64,000 bases of DNA from NCBI GenBank assembly GCA_027563935.2, contig CM050453.2:90184665-90248664 (forward strand), given 5' to 3'. The stretch's first letter is position 1; each line of letters opens with the position of its first letter. Below, piece by piece: positions 12,117-22,949 of this stretch. The position numbers were made by a program, and so were the translations under genes. The notes under the pieces are model-generated. The model was not told the DNA's origin. It saw nothing but the letters and a program-made list of their open reading frames with translations, and did not search any database. Source of the DNA: Costus lasius (Eukaryota; Streptophyta; Magnoliopsida; Zingiberales; Costaceae).

Positions 12117-13099
12117 CATCTTACTTATCACATGGAATTGCTCGTGTTCCATTTCATCTTCTGTGCCAAATAATTTAGGTATATAGCGTGTTCAATTTAG
12201 AATGGTTATGCAATTAGTTGTTCCTACACTTCATCAAGGTTAATATTAGATATTTCACTTGAATAAAAAAGCACAAGAAATAAAATGAGGACCTAGCCCT
12301 TTTATATGGAATGGATAAAAGGCTTAGCTCCTCTCATCAAAGAGACACATTCGGTCTAACGTACATAAATTGAGAATCAAGTTGACTATGAGCTAGGCAA
12401 ATTCAAATTAGGTGTAAGTTATAATCAGATTAACCTATTTATAACAATAATTAGTTGTGTCAATCAAGTTACAAACAAGTTATCTCGTGTGACCTGTTTA
12501 TATTATATGTATAAATATATGTATACATCTATATAGAGTACATTATGTTATATTTTATACTTATAATACATACTATAGATTTTTTTAAAATATATAATAT
12601 TTATTTTAATATATTATCTATTTATATATTAAATGAGTTATGTGGGTTGGGTCTAGTTGACTCATTTTTAAATGGGTCAGGTTTAGTGGCTTAATTAATA
12701 AATAGAAGCATAAACAAATGGTAGATCATGTTGATATAGTCCACTATACATGTGTACACACGTGCGTAGCACTATACGTGTGTGAGTAGTGCTTGCATCA
12801 TGTGCCGACTCACGGGTTCGAGGGTTGCATGCGTAGACTCGAGCCCAGTCAGCGCGTGCGTTGCACATATAACAGGTTCGGATCAAATAAGCGCGACTAC
12901 GTTTGAATCGCTTGCCGGTGGGCGTAGTGCTCACGTGCCAGGGTTTAATCCTAGCGTCGACATAGGAATTAATGCCGACATAGTAATTAAATCTAATAAA
13001 ATTAAGATGCAAAATGAGAAATACTTGTCTTTGAAATCTAAAAAATTAACTAGTATAGGATTTAATATATGAAATATTCAAATGGAGGTATAGTTAGTC
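12117..13099. other. intergenic DNA with a GC-rich, possibly SINE-like patch
   Basis: 12480-12620 is very AT-rich. 12750-12960 is GC- and CpG-rich and contains GGGTTCGAGGG and GGGTTTAATCC, both resembling the B box of tRNA-derived SINEs, but no A box, tail or target duplication could be fixed. No coding capacity is supported. Confidence 0.35.
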
Positions 13100-14025
13100 A
13101 CTTTAGGACTTTTTAGTGCCACTGGGCAGACCATCCCTTTCATAAAAATCAAAACTATTATTCTCCATCTTCCTCAGATTCCATAGTAGATAAAACCGAT
13201 ACTTTCACTTCCTCTAGATCTGTTGAAAAAATAAAATTAATGTGTAAGTTCAGAATCCTTAGTTGTCTGTCAGACGCTTTATTTGAAACATAAAGCAAAT
13301 TAAAAACAACTAAGGATATCTGGACAACCCTTCTAGATACCTACTATAGAGTTGAAGAAGGTGTGAAGAGATTCACAACTTCTCATTTTAATAATTTTAA
13401 TATATTTTTTTATATCCCTATCTTTTAACAAATCAATAAATTTTAAAATATGGTTATTCAACTCTAAATAATTGAATCTTCCTTTGATAAATCATCATCC
13501 TCTCTTCTCTCCTAGACAAGCCTCAAGTTAATATGTTAGAAGACTTTCCTGCTCCCTCCTCCTCTCTAAGATTACTTTCTTACTTTCCCACTATTAATCT
13601 AGCTTACCATGAGTCTAATTGGTGGCTAGACATTGGTGCGAACATATATGTATATTCTAACCATTCATGGTTCACTTCTTACTAGGACACAAGTGGAGGA
13701 AGTGTAACAATGAGGAATGGTTATACTGCTACTGTTCTTGGACATGGAAAAGTTACTTTAAAGTTCACTTTTGGGAAATCCCTTATTTTAAATAATGTAT
13801 TTCATGTTTCAGAGATTCGTAAGAATCTTGTTAGTAGATCTTGCTTAGTTTAGACTAGTTTTAAAATTGTCCTTGATGCCAATAAAGTTATAATCTCCAA
13901 GGGAGATTGTTTCATTAGAAAGGGATTCACTTCCCTTGGTTTATTTAAATTATACATTGTTCCTTTGAATATTAATGAATCAGTTTCTTCTACTTTACTG
14001 AATGTTGAAACCTATAATGAATCAA
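13100..14025 (+). pseudogene. Copia element fragment, left part (gag end to protease)
   Basis: The C-terminal gag and protease part of a Ty1/Copia polyprotein. The protease block WWLDIGANIYVYSNHSWF begins near 13620; the usual DTGA or DSGA triad reads DIGA, so the catalytic motif is altered. It is followed by the conserved stretch NNVFHVSEIRKNLVSRS (about 13792-13842) and GLFKLYIVPLN (about 13940-13971). The gag region upstream is broken by stops. The fragment ends at 14025, where Athila-like sequence begins, and the same element resumes at 27138. The segment between the protease and the integrase start (the GAG-pre-integrase region) is missing, so the left junction involved a deletion. Confidence 0.8.
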
Positions 14026-14155
14026 CGGAGAAGGACGCTGAAGCTTTGGATGGCGGCGGAAGAGAGTTCTGGAGCGTTTCAGGGATGGAAACAATGGAAA
14101 GGGGCGGCGGCGGCGCTGGAATGAGTGTGAACCCTAAGTTCCACCGCCACGCCCC

Positions 14156-14162
14156 TTTTATA
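14156..14162 (-). promoter_or_regulatory. internal TATA box (copy a)
   Basis: TATAAAA on the minus strand, followed by the same GC-rich context as at 22258-22264. In this copy the downstream Athila ORF has been lost because the element is truncated at 14026. Confidence 0.45.
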
Positions 14163-14183
14163 AGTGGGGCTCTAAAAATCAAG

Positions 14184-14470
14184 CACGGCCGTGATGGCTG
14201 TCATGGCAATGCTGTGATGACTTCGTTGCAAAAACAGGATTTCATGCATGCCCGTGATGAAGAACACGACACAACCGTGATAGAGTCGGCGAAAAATCTA
14301 GAAATGGTGAACACGGCCGTGATAGCGAACACCCCCATACTGTGATCATCTCGGTGATAAATCTCCCACCTTCGATCATGGCCGTGATGAAGAACACGAC
14401 ATGCCTGTGTCTGCTTCGGCCAACCTGCGATAACATCGACGAGGTGATCACGGCCGTGAACGGCTCGGCG
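14184..14470. repeat. palindrome array, internal copy a
   Basis: There are several CACGGCCGTG-type palindromes, for example at 14184-14193 and 14447-14459. They alternate with spaced forms such as ATGGCAATGCTGTGATG. The array lies just upstream (minus strand) of the TATA box at 14156-14162. Confidence 0.75.
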
Positions 14471-14667
14471 ATGAGTAAAAATTACCTGAAAATTGCCAAA
14501 AATTTCCACAATTAATATGATGCCTTTCAATGTATAAAACAATCAAAATTATGCCATGGGATATCACCAAAATTATCAAAACAAAAATAACATATCATCA
14601 AAACAAACAACCATAATAATAAACATTAAAGTTTGTCTAATCAACTCAACACAAGAAAAGATAAATC

Positions 14668-14685
14668 CTTGGGGTGCCTCCCAAG
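14668..14685. other. post-integrase hairpin, copy a
   Basis: On the minus strand CTTGGG and CCCAAG pair around the loop AGGCAC. In intact relatives this hairpin follows the integrase. Here it follows the protease directly, marking the edge of the RT-integrase deletion. Confidence 0.6.
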
Positions 14686-14727
14686 AAGTGCTGGTTTAAG
14701 GTCAGTAGCTTGACCAATGTTTGTGCT

Positions 14728-17214
14728 TTAGGGTACGTCCAATGGATCGAAGGCAGAAGAAATGGCATGTAAATGCGTCTTTCTTCTTCGTCTAAAATTG
14801 ACACCAATAGATATGAGCAGTAATATTAATAGGTGTACAGTATAGAATGTCTTAAAATCATGCGGAATAGGAATAGTTTTAATAGCAAAGTTATTCTTCT
14901 CAAAACCGAGTAAATGTTCATCTTCAACCCTATCAGATAACAGCCTCATACAACCCAAGTCAAGGTCCGAGTCAAACAAGTCTTCACACATGGTCTTTTC
15001 CTCCCTAATCTGTGTGACACCTGCTTCCATATCGGTACAAAGGTGGGACGCTAGAAAATCCCATGTGGCCCCCGAACAATTCGCAAGCACAGGTATTGTC
15101 TCAACACTACAGCACGTGTCTGAAAAAGAGAGATCTGGCATATTAATAGAAAGCTTAAAATCTAAAATAGTACCACTAAAGTTTAGAGATAGCTTCCCCT
15201 TCTTGACATCTATAACGGCCCCGGTGGTAGCTAAGAAAGGGCGGCCCAAAATAAGTGGTAATCTTGAATTCTCTGACATATCCAAGACTACAAAGTCTAC
15301 AAGAACAAAGAGTTCCCCAACTTTAATTGGCACATCCTCTACTATTCCCTCTAGGTGAAGTATAGAGCCATTTGTGAGCTGAAGAGCTATGGGTGTGGGT
15401 TCCAGCCGTCCCAAGTCCAAACATTTGAATAGGGAGAGGGGCATGATACTCACACTGGCCCCCAAATCACATAGTGCCCTCTCAATGGAAAAGTTGCTGA
15501 TATTATAGGAGACAGAAAAACTACCAGGATCGCTAAGCTTCATAGGCATCAGTGAACTGTAATGTCCTGTCAATGCCTTAGCCAATCTCTGAGGACAGGA
15601 GATAGGTGGCGTGTGAGGTGGTGAAGGGAAAAAGATCGGTGCTTGCTTGACCTCTGACTCTATGGGGATTTTCTCTGAATATGGTGCATCTATGCTTACA
15701 TCTGACTCTCCAACAAAATAACTTCCAGGTGACATTTGGGGATCCTTCAATTGAGTGCCACTACATGTCAGAATCACGTTGCAGTGCTCTCTTGGATTTG
15801 CCTCGAGTTGAGAAGGAAGCTTCCCTAATGGCCTAAAGGTTGAAGTAGCTTATTGAGCAATCTGGTTTTCAAGCATTTTAGAACGGGTGATCAAGGCATC
15901 CACTTTTGAGTTCAACTGCCGAATGGATTCATCTACATTCTCATTTTGCTTTGATTGAGTGCTAATAAAATTTTTCAGCAGTAGTTCAAGGTTGGACTTC
16001 TGTAGTTGGTTAAACTGTCGTGGTGGGAGTCTTGGTGGTGGCCTATAGGATGCTTAAGGGAACTGATTGCCAATATTCCCTTGTGGAGCCTGATTGTTGA
16101 AGTTCTGTGGTATCGCCTGATTCTGATTATTCCGGTAGGAGAAGTTGGGATGATTTCTCCATCCTGGATTATAGGGATTAGAAAATGGATCATTCTGGTG
16201 CCTCTGATTGAAATTGCCTATAGCGTTAACCTGGTCTACAAACATATCAGAAGAAGAAGAAGACGCCATAATCTAGCAGTTAGTAGCATTATGTCCATGA
16301 TTACCACAAACTTCACATGAGATAGAATTAACAGATGACATATTAAAATTCATTGAAGTTAGTTGGTGGGATAAGGAATTAATCTTTGCCGCCAATGAAC
16401 TTAACATATCGATATCATGCTTACCTCCTCTTACCGGGACGTTTCTCTCACTCGTCCACTAGTAGTGATTCAGAGCCATGTCTTCGATCAAGTTCATAGC
16501 GTCGTCCACATTCTTATTCATCAGGGCTCCTCCCGCGGCTGCATCTATAGATAAGCGAGTATTATATAAAAGACTGTTATAAAAAGTATGCACTAATACC
16601 CATTTTTTGAGCCCGTGGTGCAGACATATTTGCAGCAACTCCGTATAGTGGTCCCAGGCTTCATAGAGTGACTCCCCTTCCCTCTGGCTGAAATTCGTTA
16701 TCTGGTTCCTCAATTGAGCAGTCTTGCTCGGCGGAAAGTACTTGGAGAGAAATGCATGGGAAAGCTGATCCCATGTTGTGATTGAGCCTTGGGGAAGGGA
16801 TTGTAGCCATGCCCGCACGCGGTCCCTAAGAGAACAAAGAAAGTGACATAAGCGTATAGCATCAGGTGTTACCCCATTTACCTTCAGGGTATCACAATAT
16901 TCTAAGAAAATGGACAAATGAAGATTGGGGTCATCTTGGGAGGATCCACTGAATTGGTCCTACTGAACTATATGCACAAGGGCCAGCTTTATCTCAAAGT
17001 TATTTGCTTCGACCGCTGGTCGAGCAATGCTGGAGTGCAAGCCCTACACGTTTGGTGCAGCAAAATCTTTCAGTGAACGATTCTGGACCATTGCAGTAGT
17101 GTTTGGATGAGGTTCCTCAAACTATTGATCCTAGATTTTCCTTTGAGCTCGAAAGGTCCTCTCAATTTCTGGATCTTCTGGTACTAAGTTTCCTATTCTA
17201 ATTGTTCTTGGCAT
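14728..17214 (-). pseudogene. Athila-like gag-protease (copy a)
   Basis: A capsid/nucleocapsid-plus-protease polyprotein. Start Met is at 17214 (MPRTIRIGNLVPED). The retrotransposon gag domain is at 16917-16459, with blocks WLQSLPQGSITTWDQLSHAF and QREGESLYEAW. A zinc-knuckle-like CEVCGNHGH near 16310 has lost its last Cys (Tyr instead). The protease lies in the ORF 15777-14728, with the catalytic block CDLGASVSIMPLS and the C-terminal block LPLILGRPFLAT. Four or more in-frame stops occur in gag and the linker. After the protease the frame runs into a non-conserved tail ending in FDPLDVP; no RT follows. It shares its layout with copy b at 22950-25285. Confidence 0.85.
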
Positions 17215-17371
17215 AAACAAGATTAGTAAACCAGATAATAATATAAGCTTGAAGAAAGAGAGAAGACAAGAAATAGTAACAAATGAACTAAAATAAAAAC
17301 GAAAAGCAAACAAAAACAAAAGGTTATCTAATCTATCAACTCAACAGTATAATCGATATTGACTACGCCTT

Positions 17372-17390
17372 GCTCCCTAACAACGACGCC
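17372..17390 (-). other. degenerate tRNA-Asp primer-binding site
   Basis: On the minus strand TGGCGTCGTTGTTAGGGA resembles TGGCGCCGTTGCCGGGGA, the complement of the plant tRNA-Asp 3' end, with several substitutions. It lies a few bases from LTR-A, as expected of a 5' LTR-primer junction. Confidence 0.65.
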
Positions 17391-18315
17391 AAAAAATTGA
17401 TAAGCCTTGCAAGTGTACGGTTTCTATCGAAGTAGTAAAAATATTGTCTCTAGGGAGCTAGGTGTCAAGTGCCAACCTTTAGTGTCATTGATAGCTAGAA
17501 AATCCAAAATAGGAATTGAAAAAAAAATCTAAACTAAGCTTGAGATATCGACTCAAGAAATCGGCCACTAGTAGGGAAAATTACAATTTTACAAAGATTC
17601 GGGACTACAAGTTTCACCACGTTGAATGAATAATGTAAAACATTGAATCATAATTTAGGATATAGAAAACAGATTACCTTCTCTCGAAGCATAATCTGAC
17701 GGTAAACCACTTAAGGTGATCAATCCTATGGTATAGATTATCTTCTCTCGAAGCATAATCTGGTGCCTACTTAAGCTAATCTCCTACTCTCGTAGCAAAA
17801 CTAACTTAAGAAAGACCCAATAGGCTCTATGACGATCATAAGTCCACGAGTAATGTTGAATGACTCTCGTAGTTCAAATCACAAGTCTAAGTTGGATAGT
17901 TGAGTGTTACGATTCACCTCTCTGTACTTCTCGTAACACTTAACACATATAAAATGTTCGGCCCAAAACACATGTACGCAATTAAGCTCATCCAAATTAG
18001 ATAGAAAATTTACTAAAAATATTACTAAAATTCATAAAAGAGTTTTACATATGGAGATTTGTTCAACGGGCTACGCCCGAGTCCCAAAATAGGGTTTATG
18101 CTAGAACATACATCGTTTAACTCGTAAAAACCCAAGAAATTACAATGAAAAGTTTGAGAAATTATAGAAGGGTAGGATATGACAAATCTTCGGTCTTCTC
18201 TCGAAAGCCCCAAAGAAATCTAGTCAAACAAGCCCTCGAACGCAGAAAATTGCCCTCTTTTCGCCCTAGTCGCATTCCTCAAAGATTCGAACCTTGTAAC
18301 CACCCAAAATTATTG

Positions 18316-18323
18316 CTTTTATA
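18316..18323 (-). promoter_or_regulatory. TATA box of LTR-A
   Basis: TATAAAAG on the minus strand, about 100 bases downstream of the palindrome array; the LTR promoter is expected here. Confidence 0.6.
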
Positions 18324-18419
18324 CCTCAATCGACTCCTCTGGCGGTTAGGAAGGATTATTGGGAGTTTTTCCCAACTTCTAGGCTCTTGGATTTTCGGAT
18401 TTGGCGAAAAAACCGGTCG

Positions 18420-18795
18420 ATGGTCACGATCTACGGAAACCGTCACGGGCGTGGTGGCTGTCACAGCTACGCTGTGACAAGTTTAACAATCTACAACGAC
18501 GTCTTAACGCCCATACTGATGATCATGGCTAGGCCGTGACGAGTGTGTAAAATTCCTGGAAGTTGATCACGTCCGTGCTTGACTCGGTGAAAATTTTGTT
18601 GAAGCCCGTCACGGCTGTGATGACCATCATGGCCAAGCCATGATGAGCTCATCAAAAATCTGGGCGATGATCACGCCCATTCTCCAAGCCGTGGCGACTT
18701 CGCTGGAATTTCTGATTTCTGGCGATCACGGACGTGATGACCATCACGGCCGTGATGGCTGCGCTGAAGGAAGACTGGGCCAGGTCGTGATCTCC
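18420..18795. repeat. palindrome array in LTR-A U3
   Basis: A perfect 14-bp palindrome, ATCACGGCCGTGAT, lies at 18743-18756, next to a near-perfect one at 18725-18738. A spaced form, ATCATGGC-CAA-GCCATGAT, is at 18626-18644. Further degenerate units fill the interval. Confidence 0.85.
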
Positions 18796-20086
18796 ATAAT
18801 AAGCTCCCGAAAATTTAAAATTTTTCCTATAACCTCACTGATCTATGATGAATCTTCCTGTAACTTCACATCCTTAAAATCTTCACGAAAATTGGGTAAA
18901 ATGACTTGTATTTCACAAATAAATGAAAGAATAGTGAAGATTCTGAATTTTACAAGAAAAGATACTAAATTAAGTTATAAAATAAGATTAAAGCCTGAAA
19001 AGATCATATGAATTATACTTTAAATCATATAAAAATAGTACTCATCAAAATATCACAGACTTAAAATCTTGCTTGTCCTCAAGTAATTACACCATCTGGA
19101 ATAATCAGATATTCGGAAAACAACATGTTCAAAAGCTAAAGTATGAACTTCATATGAAAACAATTATACTCAATCCTAGGTTAAAGAATGCAAATTGAGA
19201 TATAATCTATACTGTTAGCAAAGAATAATGTTCAAAGTCAATTCACAATTCTGAAATAGGAAAAACACTTCACCACATTTGGACTATTCATAATCATCAA
19301 TTCTTTCTAAAGATAGCCAATCAAGTCAAGTCGCTCTACATAAGCTTTTCCATTCTTTCAATAAGAGAATCATGATGTTTTTAATCGGTAGGCTCAAGCT
19401 ACTTCTCTGAATTAACTTGAAACCTTGTGCTGCGAAGGACAAACATTTGTGATGAATGCACACCCGATACTTAGTTAGCAAGCAAACTCAAAGTGTGTAC
19501 ACCACATAATGTACACAAACTCATTTCTTCACTCTAATCCTAAATGGAAGAAAGTGGAGTTGTTCACTTTTACCAAACCCCTGCTTTTCTCATAACCCTT
19601 TTATTCTCTTTTTTTTTTCTTTTTTTTTTCTGTTTTGTCAATAGTGCCAAGTTGGATGAATCTTTGGGTTTATTTTCACTTAGGTACCACTGCCCCTTTT
19701 TGTCACATTTTTTATAGATAAGCAACCAAATTGAATAGCTGTCAACAAGGAATATAATAAGCATAAATCTTCAAAAACATAATGTCATGTAAGACATAAT
19801 TCAGAAGATGAGAATCAACCAGTGAAACATCATGCAAGCCACAGTAAATCATACTCAATAACAATCTAAAACCACTAATCAAAAGCATAAAAGTAGTCAT
19901 AATAAGAACTCCATTCCTTGAACTCAAGAAACAAACATATCATCCATATTCTCATCATAATTCAAAACTGCATAAGAACTTGGGACAAGTTAATGAGAAT
20001 AATAATGGACACCATCACAGACTTAGCTTTTGGAACTACCATCAAAATAACAGATAATCAATATGAATGAAGATAATCATGAACTT

Positions 20087-20235
20087 AGTGACACCAACAC
20101 ATATAGATAATAACACAAATAGATACTAGGTATAACACTTCACACATAACACACATCACAAACTTATAGCACTAACACATATAAAACATATCACTAACAC
20201 ATTAACACATAACACTAACACATAACAAAGTACAT
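20087..20235. repeat. simple repeat, CACTAACACATA-like
   Basis: Degenerate units of roughly 10-13 bases built on CACTAACACATA recur through this stretch. Confidence 0.7.
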
Positions 20236-20282
20236 GGATAGCATAACTAAAAAGATAGGGAAAACCCCTACCCACGGCAAAG

Positions 20283-20306
20283 AACTGCATAGTCTCCTAT
20301 GCAGTT
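20283..20306. other. conserved hairpin after the Athila ORF (copy b)
   Basis: AACTGCATAG and CTATGCAGTT form a perfect 10-bp stem around TCTC. Homologous hairpins follow the Athila ORF at 31446-31466 and 57758-57776 with compensatory base changes. Confidence 0.75.
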
Positions 20307-20403
20307 GAAAAAGTACACAAAGAACATAAGAAAAAGAAACAACTCACTAAAGGGTAAAGAGGAGCTGAAAAGCTCTCAAAGCATGGCATACAACAAGGTG
20401 GAA

Positions 20404-21633
20404 TCACAGATGCCTCGGGCACATGAACCACTGCATCTCCTGAATGGCCTCAGTCTGAGTGGCCTGCACATGACCCTGATGGGCTTGCTCCGCCTCGATC
20501 TCCCCATTGCGCTGTAAGAGGTCCTGAAAGTCTAAACGGGACTCATGCTGATCCTCGCAAATCACCTTCAAATATCCTTCTATGTTGGCGTAGGCATTAA
20601 CGGTGGAGGCGGAGGAAGAGGGCTCAGCATGGCGGAAGGTTCAGAAGGAAGGAGAGGCTGGGGCGGTGTCCATCGGGACATCCTCATTGGCGAGTAAAAG
20701 CATGTGCTAGTTCCACTGCTTGCGGATGGTGGTGTGCGTAGGGTTCGGTAGAGGCATGGTGAAGTCTCTCTTGTGAAATAAGAGACAGAAGGCATCACCC
20801 TCACGGGCGATCATCTTCATCGCCTGGCAGGACTCCAGGACTATGCGGGAGCTACCCCGAGCCTGCTCCACACCATAGGGCTCAATGCCCAAGGCAATCG
20901 CGATTGGTGTAATAAGGCCTCCGGAAGCGATAACCCCCTTCTGGGAGCTAGCTAACTTCTGCAACTGTTTAATAAAATAAAAGGCAGTGTTCAGTTTGCA
21001 AGAATGTACCATAGCCAAGAGAAATAGTAGCTCCGTTGCACGCATGAGACCGTTGCTCTCCCCATGTGCAAATATGGTGTGTGCCAACACCCGATGTACA
21101 TAACGAAAGCATGGGTTGCTGACATGACTCGCCCGTGCCGTCCGGGAGATAAAAGGGTGCTGGTTAGAAATCGCCTCCTAGAAATCCTGACCACTGTACT
21201 GGTGGCGAGCTAAATGAGTGCCGTCCTCTAGAAAACCAGAAAGCTGGTTTATCTGCGACAGCGTAAGGATATGATCTTGGCTCGCCAGCCAGAAGGATAC
21301 GGTGCCTTCGTCGTCGTCATCGTGGATATTCACGTCGACCTCCAAGGACGACATGAACTCTAGAGTAATAGGCACATACATCGGCAGTGCTGTCTGGAAG
21401 AACTGCTCCCAACCAATCTGCTGGAACATGTAGAAGGTGTCGTTGTGGAGCCCAAGCATAGAGATGGTGCTACGATTAAGATAGCGGGTGTTGACAACCC
21501 GCCGAGACTCCAATAGATCATAACGTGCCTTCTGCGAGGCATCGCGGAAGATGATCCCATATTGGTTCCTCTCCTCCTCCACGGTGGGACGCTTGGAGGA
21601 CTTCCGCGCCATTGTCTTCCTGCGGCCAGCCAT
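20404..21633 (-). pseudogene. Athila ORF (env-position protein), two stops
   Basis: This is the extra ORF that Athila-type elements carry where retroviruses have env; its function is not established. Start Met is at 21633 (MAGRRKTMARKSS), and the frame runs to a TGA at 20404-20406, 409 codons. Only two internal stops interrupt it, at 21175-21177 (after YSGQDF) and 20704-20706 (after RKQWN), each one substitution from a sense codon. Visible blocks are LGLHNDTFYMFQQIGWEQFF, LEVDVNIHDDDDEGTVSFWL and FGHG-like AHTIFAHGESNGLMRATELL. The C-terminal 100 residues are Gln/Glu-rich. No signal peptide or membrane segment is apparent. An array-plus-TATA module lies 625 bases upstream. Confidence 0.75.
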
Positions 21634-22257
21634 GGTATAGAGCCGGTGAATATGGCTGAGCACTGGCTAAAGACAGTTGCCAACTAAGAATAAAGCTGGC
21701 GACAGTAGAAGGCTAAAGAGCAGTGGCGGCGGAATCCGGTGAAGTGGCAGCAGTTGGTGGTGCAAACAGAAGCTGAGTAGTGTCCGATGGAAAGAGGGGC
21801 TGGAGATCTGGACGGCGACTGTTCTGTGTTCAACTGCTGGCAGCAGGAGTTGAAGAATGAACGGCGGAGGCCAAAACTGGTGAACTGGCGACGGCTGGGA
21901 AAGACTGGCAGCACTGAAGAAAACCCAATATTTGGGGCAAAAAACCCTAGATCTGGAAATCTAGAAGTGCTAGAAGGCAGAAGGAACTGGCGGTCGGAAG
22001 TAGGGAAGCCGAGAGAACCGTTGACGGCGAGATCCAGTGGAAAACAGTGAAGATCAGCTGCTGGCGGTGAAATCCGGCGAATGGGTGAAAACTCACTGAG
22101 AAAACCAGATCTGGTTGTCGCCTAGAAGCGGAGAAGGACGCTGAAGCTTTGGACGGCGGCGGAAGAGAGTCTGGAACGTTTCAGGGCCCGAAATGATGGA
22201 AAGGGGTGGCGGCGGCGCTGGAATAGGTGTGAACCCTAAGTTCTGCCACCGCGCCCC
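21634..22257 (-). other. leader between internal TATA box and Athila ORF
   Basis: GC-rich, CTG/GGC-rich DNA with no ORF resembling a protein family. If the TATA box at 22258 is used, this would be the 5' untranslated region of an Athila-ORF transcript. Confidence 0.4.
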
Positions 22258-22264
22258 TTTTATA
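22258..22264 (-). promoter_or_regulatory. internal TATA box upstream of the Athila ORF
   Basis: TATAAAA on the minus strand, directly downstream of the palindrome array at 22286-22590 and upstream of the Athila ORF. The arrangement copies that of the LTR promoters (array, then TATA). Promoter activity is inferred. Confidence 0.5.
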
Positions 22265-22285
22265 AGTGGGGCTCCGAAAATCAAG

Positions 22286-22590
22286 CACAACCGTGATGGC
22301 TGTCACGGCAATACCGTGATGACTTCACTGCAAAAATAGGATTTCATGCATGCCTGTGACGAAGAACATGGCACAGCCGTGACAGAGTCGGCGAAAAATC
22401 TAGAAATGGTCAACACGGCCGTGATAGTGAACACCCCCATGCTGTGATCATCTCGGTGATAAATCTCCCACCTTCAATCACGGCCGTGATGAAGAACATG
22501 GCATGCCCGTGTCTGCTTCGGCCAATCTATGATAACATCGATGAGGCAATCACTGCTGTGATGGCTATCATGGCGAGGCCGTGAACGGCT
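22286..22590. repeat. palindrome array, internal copy b
   Basis: It contains ATCACGGCCGTGAT at 22477-22490, the same 14-mer as in LTR-A. Degenerate CACGGCAATACCGTG- and CATGGCGAGGCCGTG-type units fill the rest. Confidence 0.8.
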
Positions 22591-22792
22591 CGACGATGAG
22601 TAAAAATCACCTGAAAATTGCCAAAAATTTTTACAATTAATATGATGCCTTTCAATGTACAAAACAATCAAAATTATGCCATGGGATATCACCAAAAATA
22701 TCAAAACAAAAATAACATATCATCAAAACAAACAACCATAACAATAAACATCAAAGTCTGTCTAATCAACACAACACAAGAAAAGATAAATC

Positions 22793-22810
22793 CTTGGGGT
22801 GCCTCCCAAG
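22793..22810. other. post-integrase hairpin, copy b
   Basis: The same stem and loop as at 14668-14685 (CTTGGG-AGGCAC-CCCAAG on the minus strand). It follows the protease region directly because RT to integrase is missing. Confidence 0.6.
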
Positions 22811-22949
22811 AAGTGCTGGTTTAAGGCCAGCAGCTTGACCAATGTTTGTGTTTAGGGTAGATCCAGTGGATCGGAGGCAGAAGAAATGGCATGCAAATGC
22901 CCCTTTCTTCTTTGCCTAAAATTGACACCAATAGATATGAGTAGTAATA

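Larger units (their letters stand above)
17398..19047 (-). repeat. Athila-like LTR-A (1650 bp)
   Basis: The ends are TGATAAG (left, plus strand) and CTCATCA (right), a short inverted repeat with TG/CA termini. It aligns over its length with LTR-B (25503-27137), which lacks a segment of about 35 bases near its left end. On the minus strand the palindrome array (18420-18795) is followed by a TATA box at 18316-18323. Confidence 0.85.
19048..20403 (-). other. 3' untranslated part of Athila-like copy b
   Basis: This lies between the Athila ORF and LTR-A. It holds CTTGGCACT and GGCAGTGGTACCTAAG segments (about 19645-19700) that can pair, an A/T homopolymer zone (19600-19630, A-rich on the minus strand), a CACTAACACATA simple repeat (20087-20235) and a hairpin at 20283-20306. 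The polypurine tract next to LTR-A is weak (19048-19060). There is no coding capacity. Confidence 0.6.

Noticed and set aside
12695..13072. ORFs on both strands of the CpG-rich patch
   Set aside because: Cys- and Arg-rich low-complexity products on both strands with no family resemblance; the patch looks like repeat DNA.
20404..21633. Calling the Athila ORF a functional envelope protein
   Set aside because: No signal peptide, transmembrane segment or fusion motif is visible. The env label reflects position only, and two stops interrupt it.
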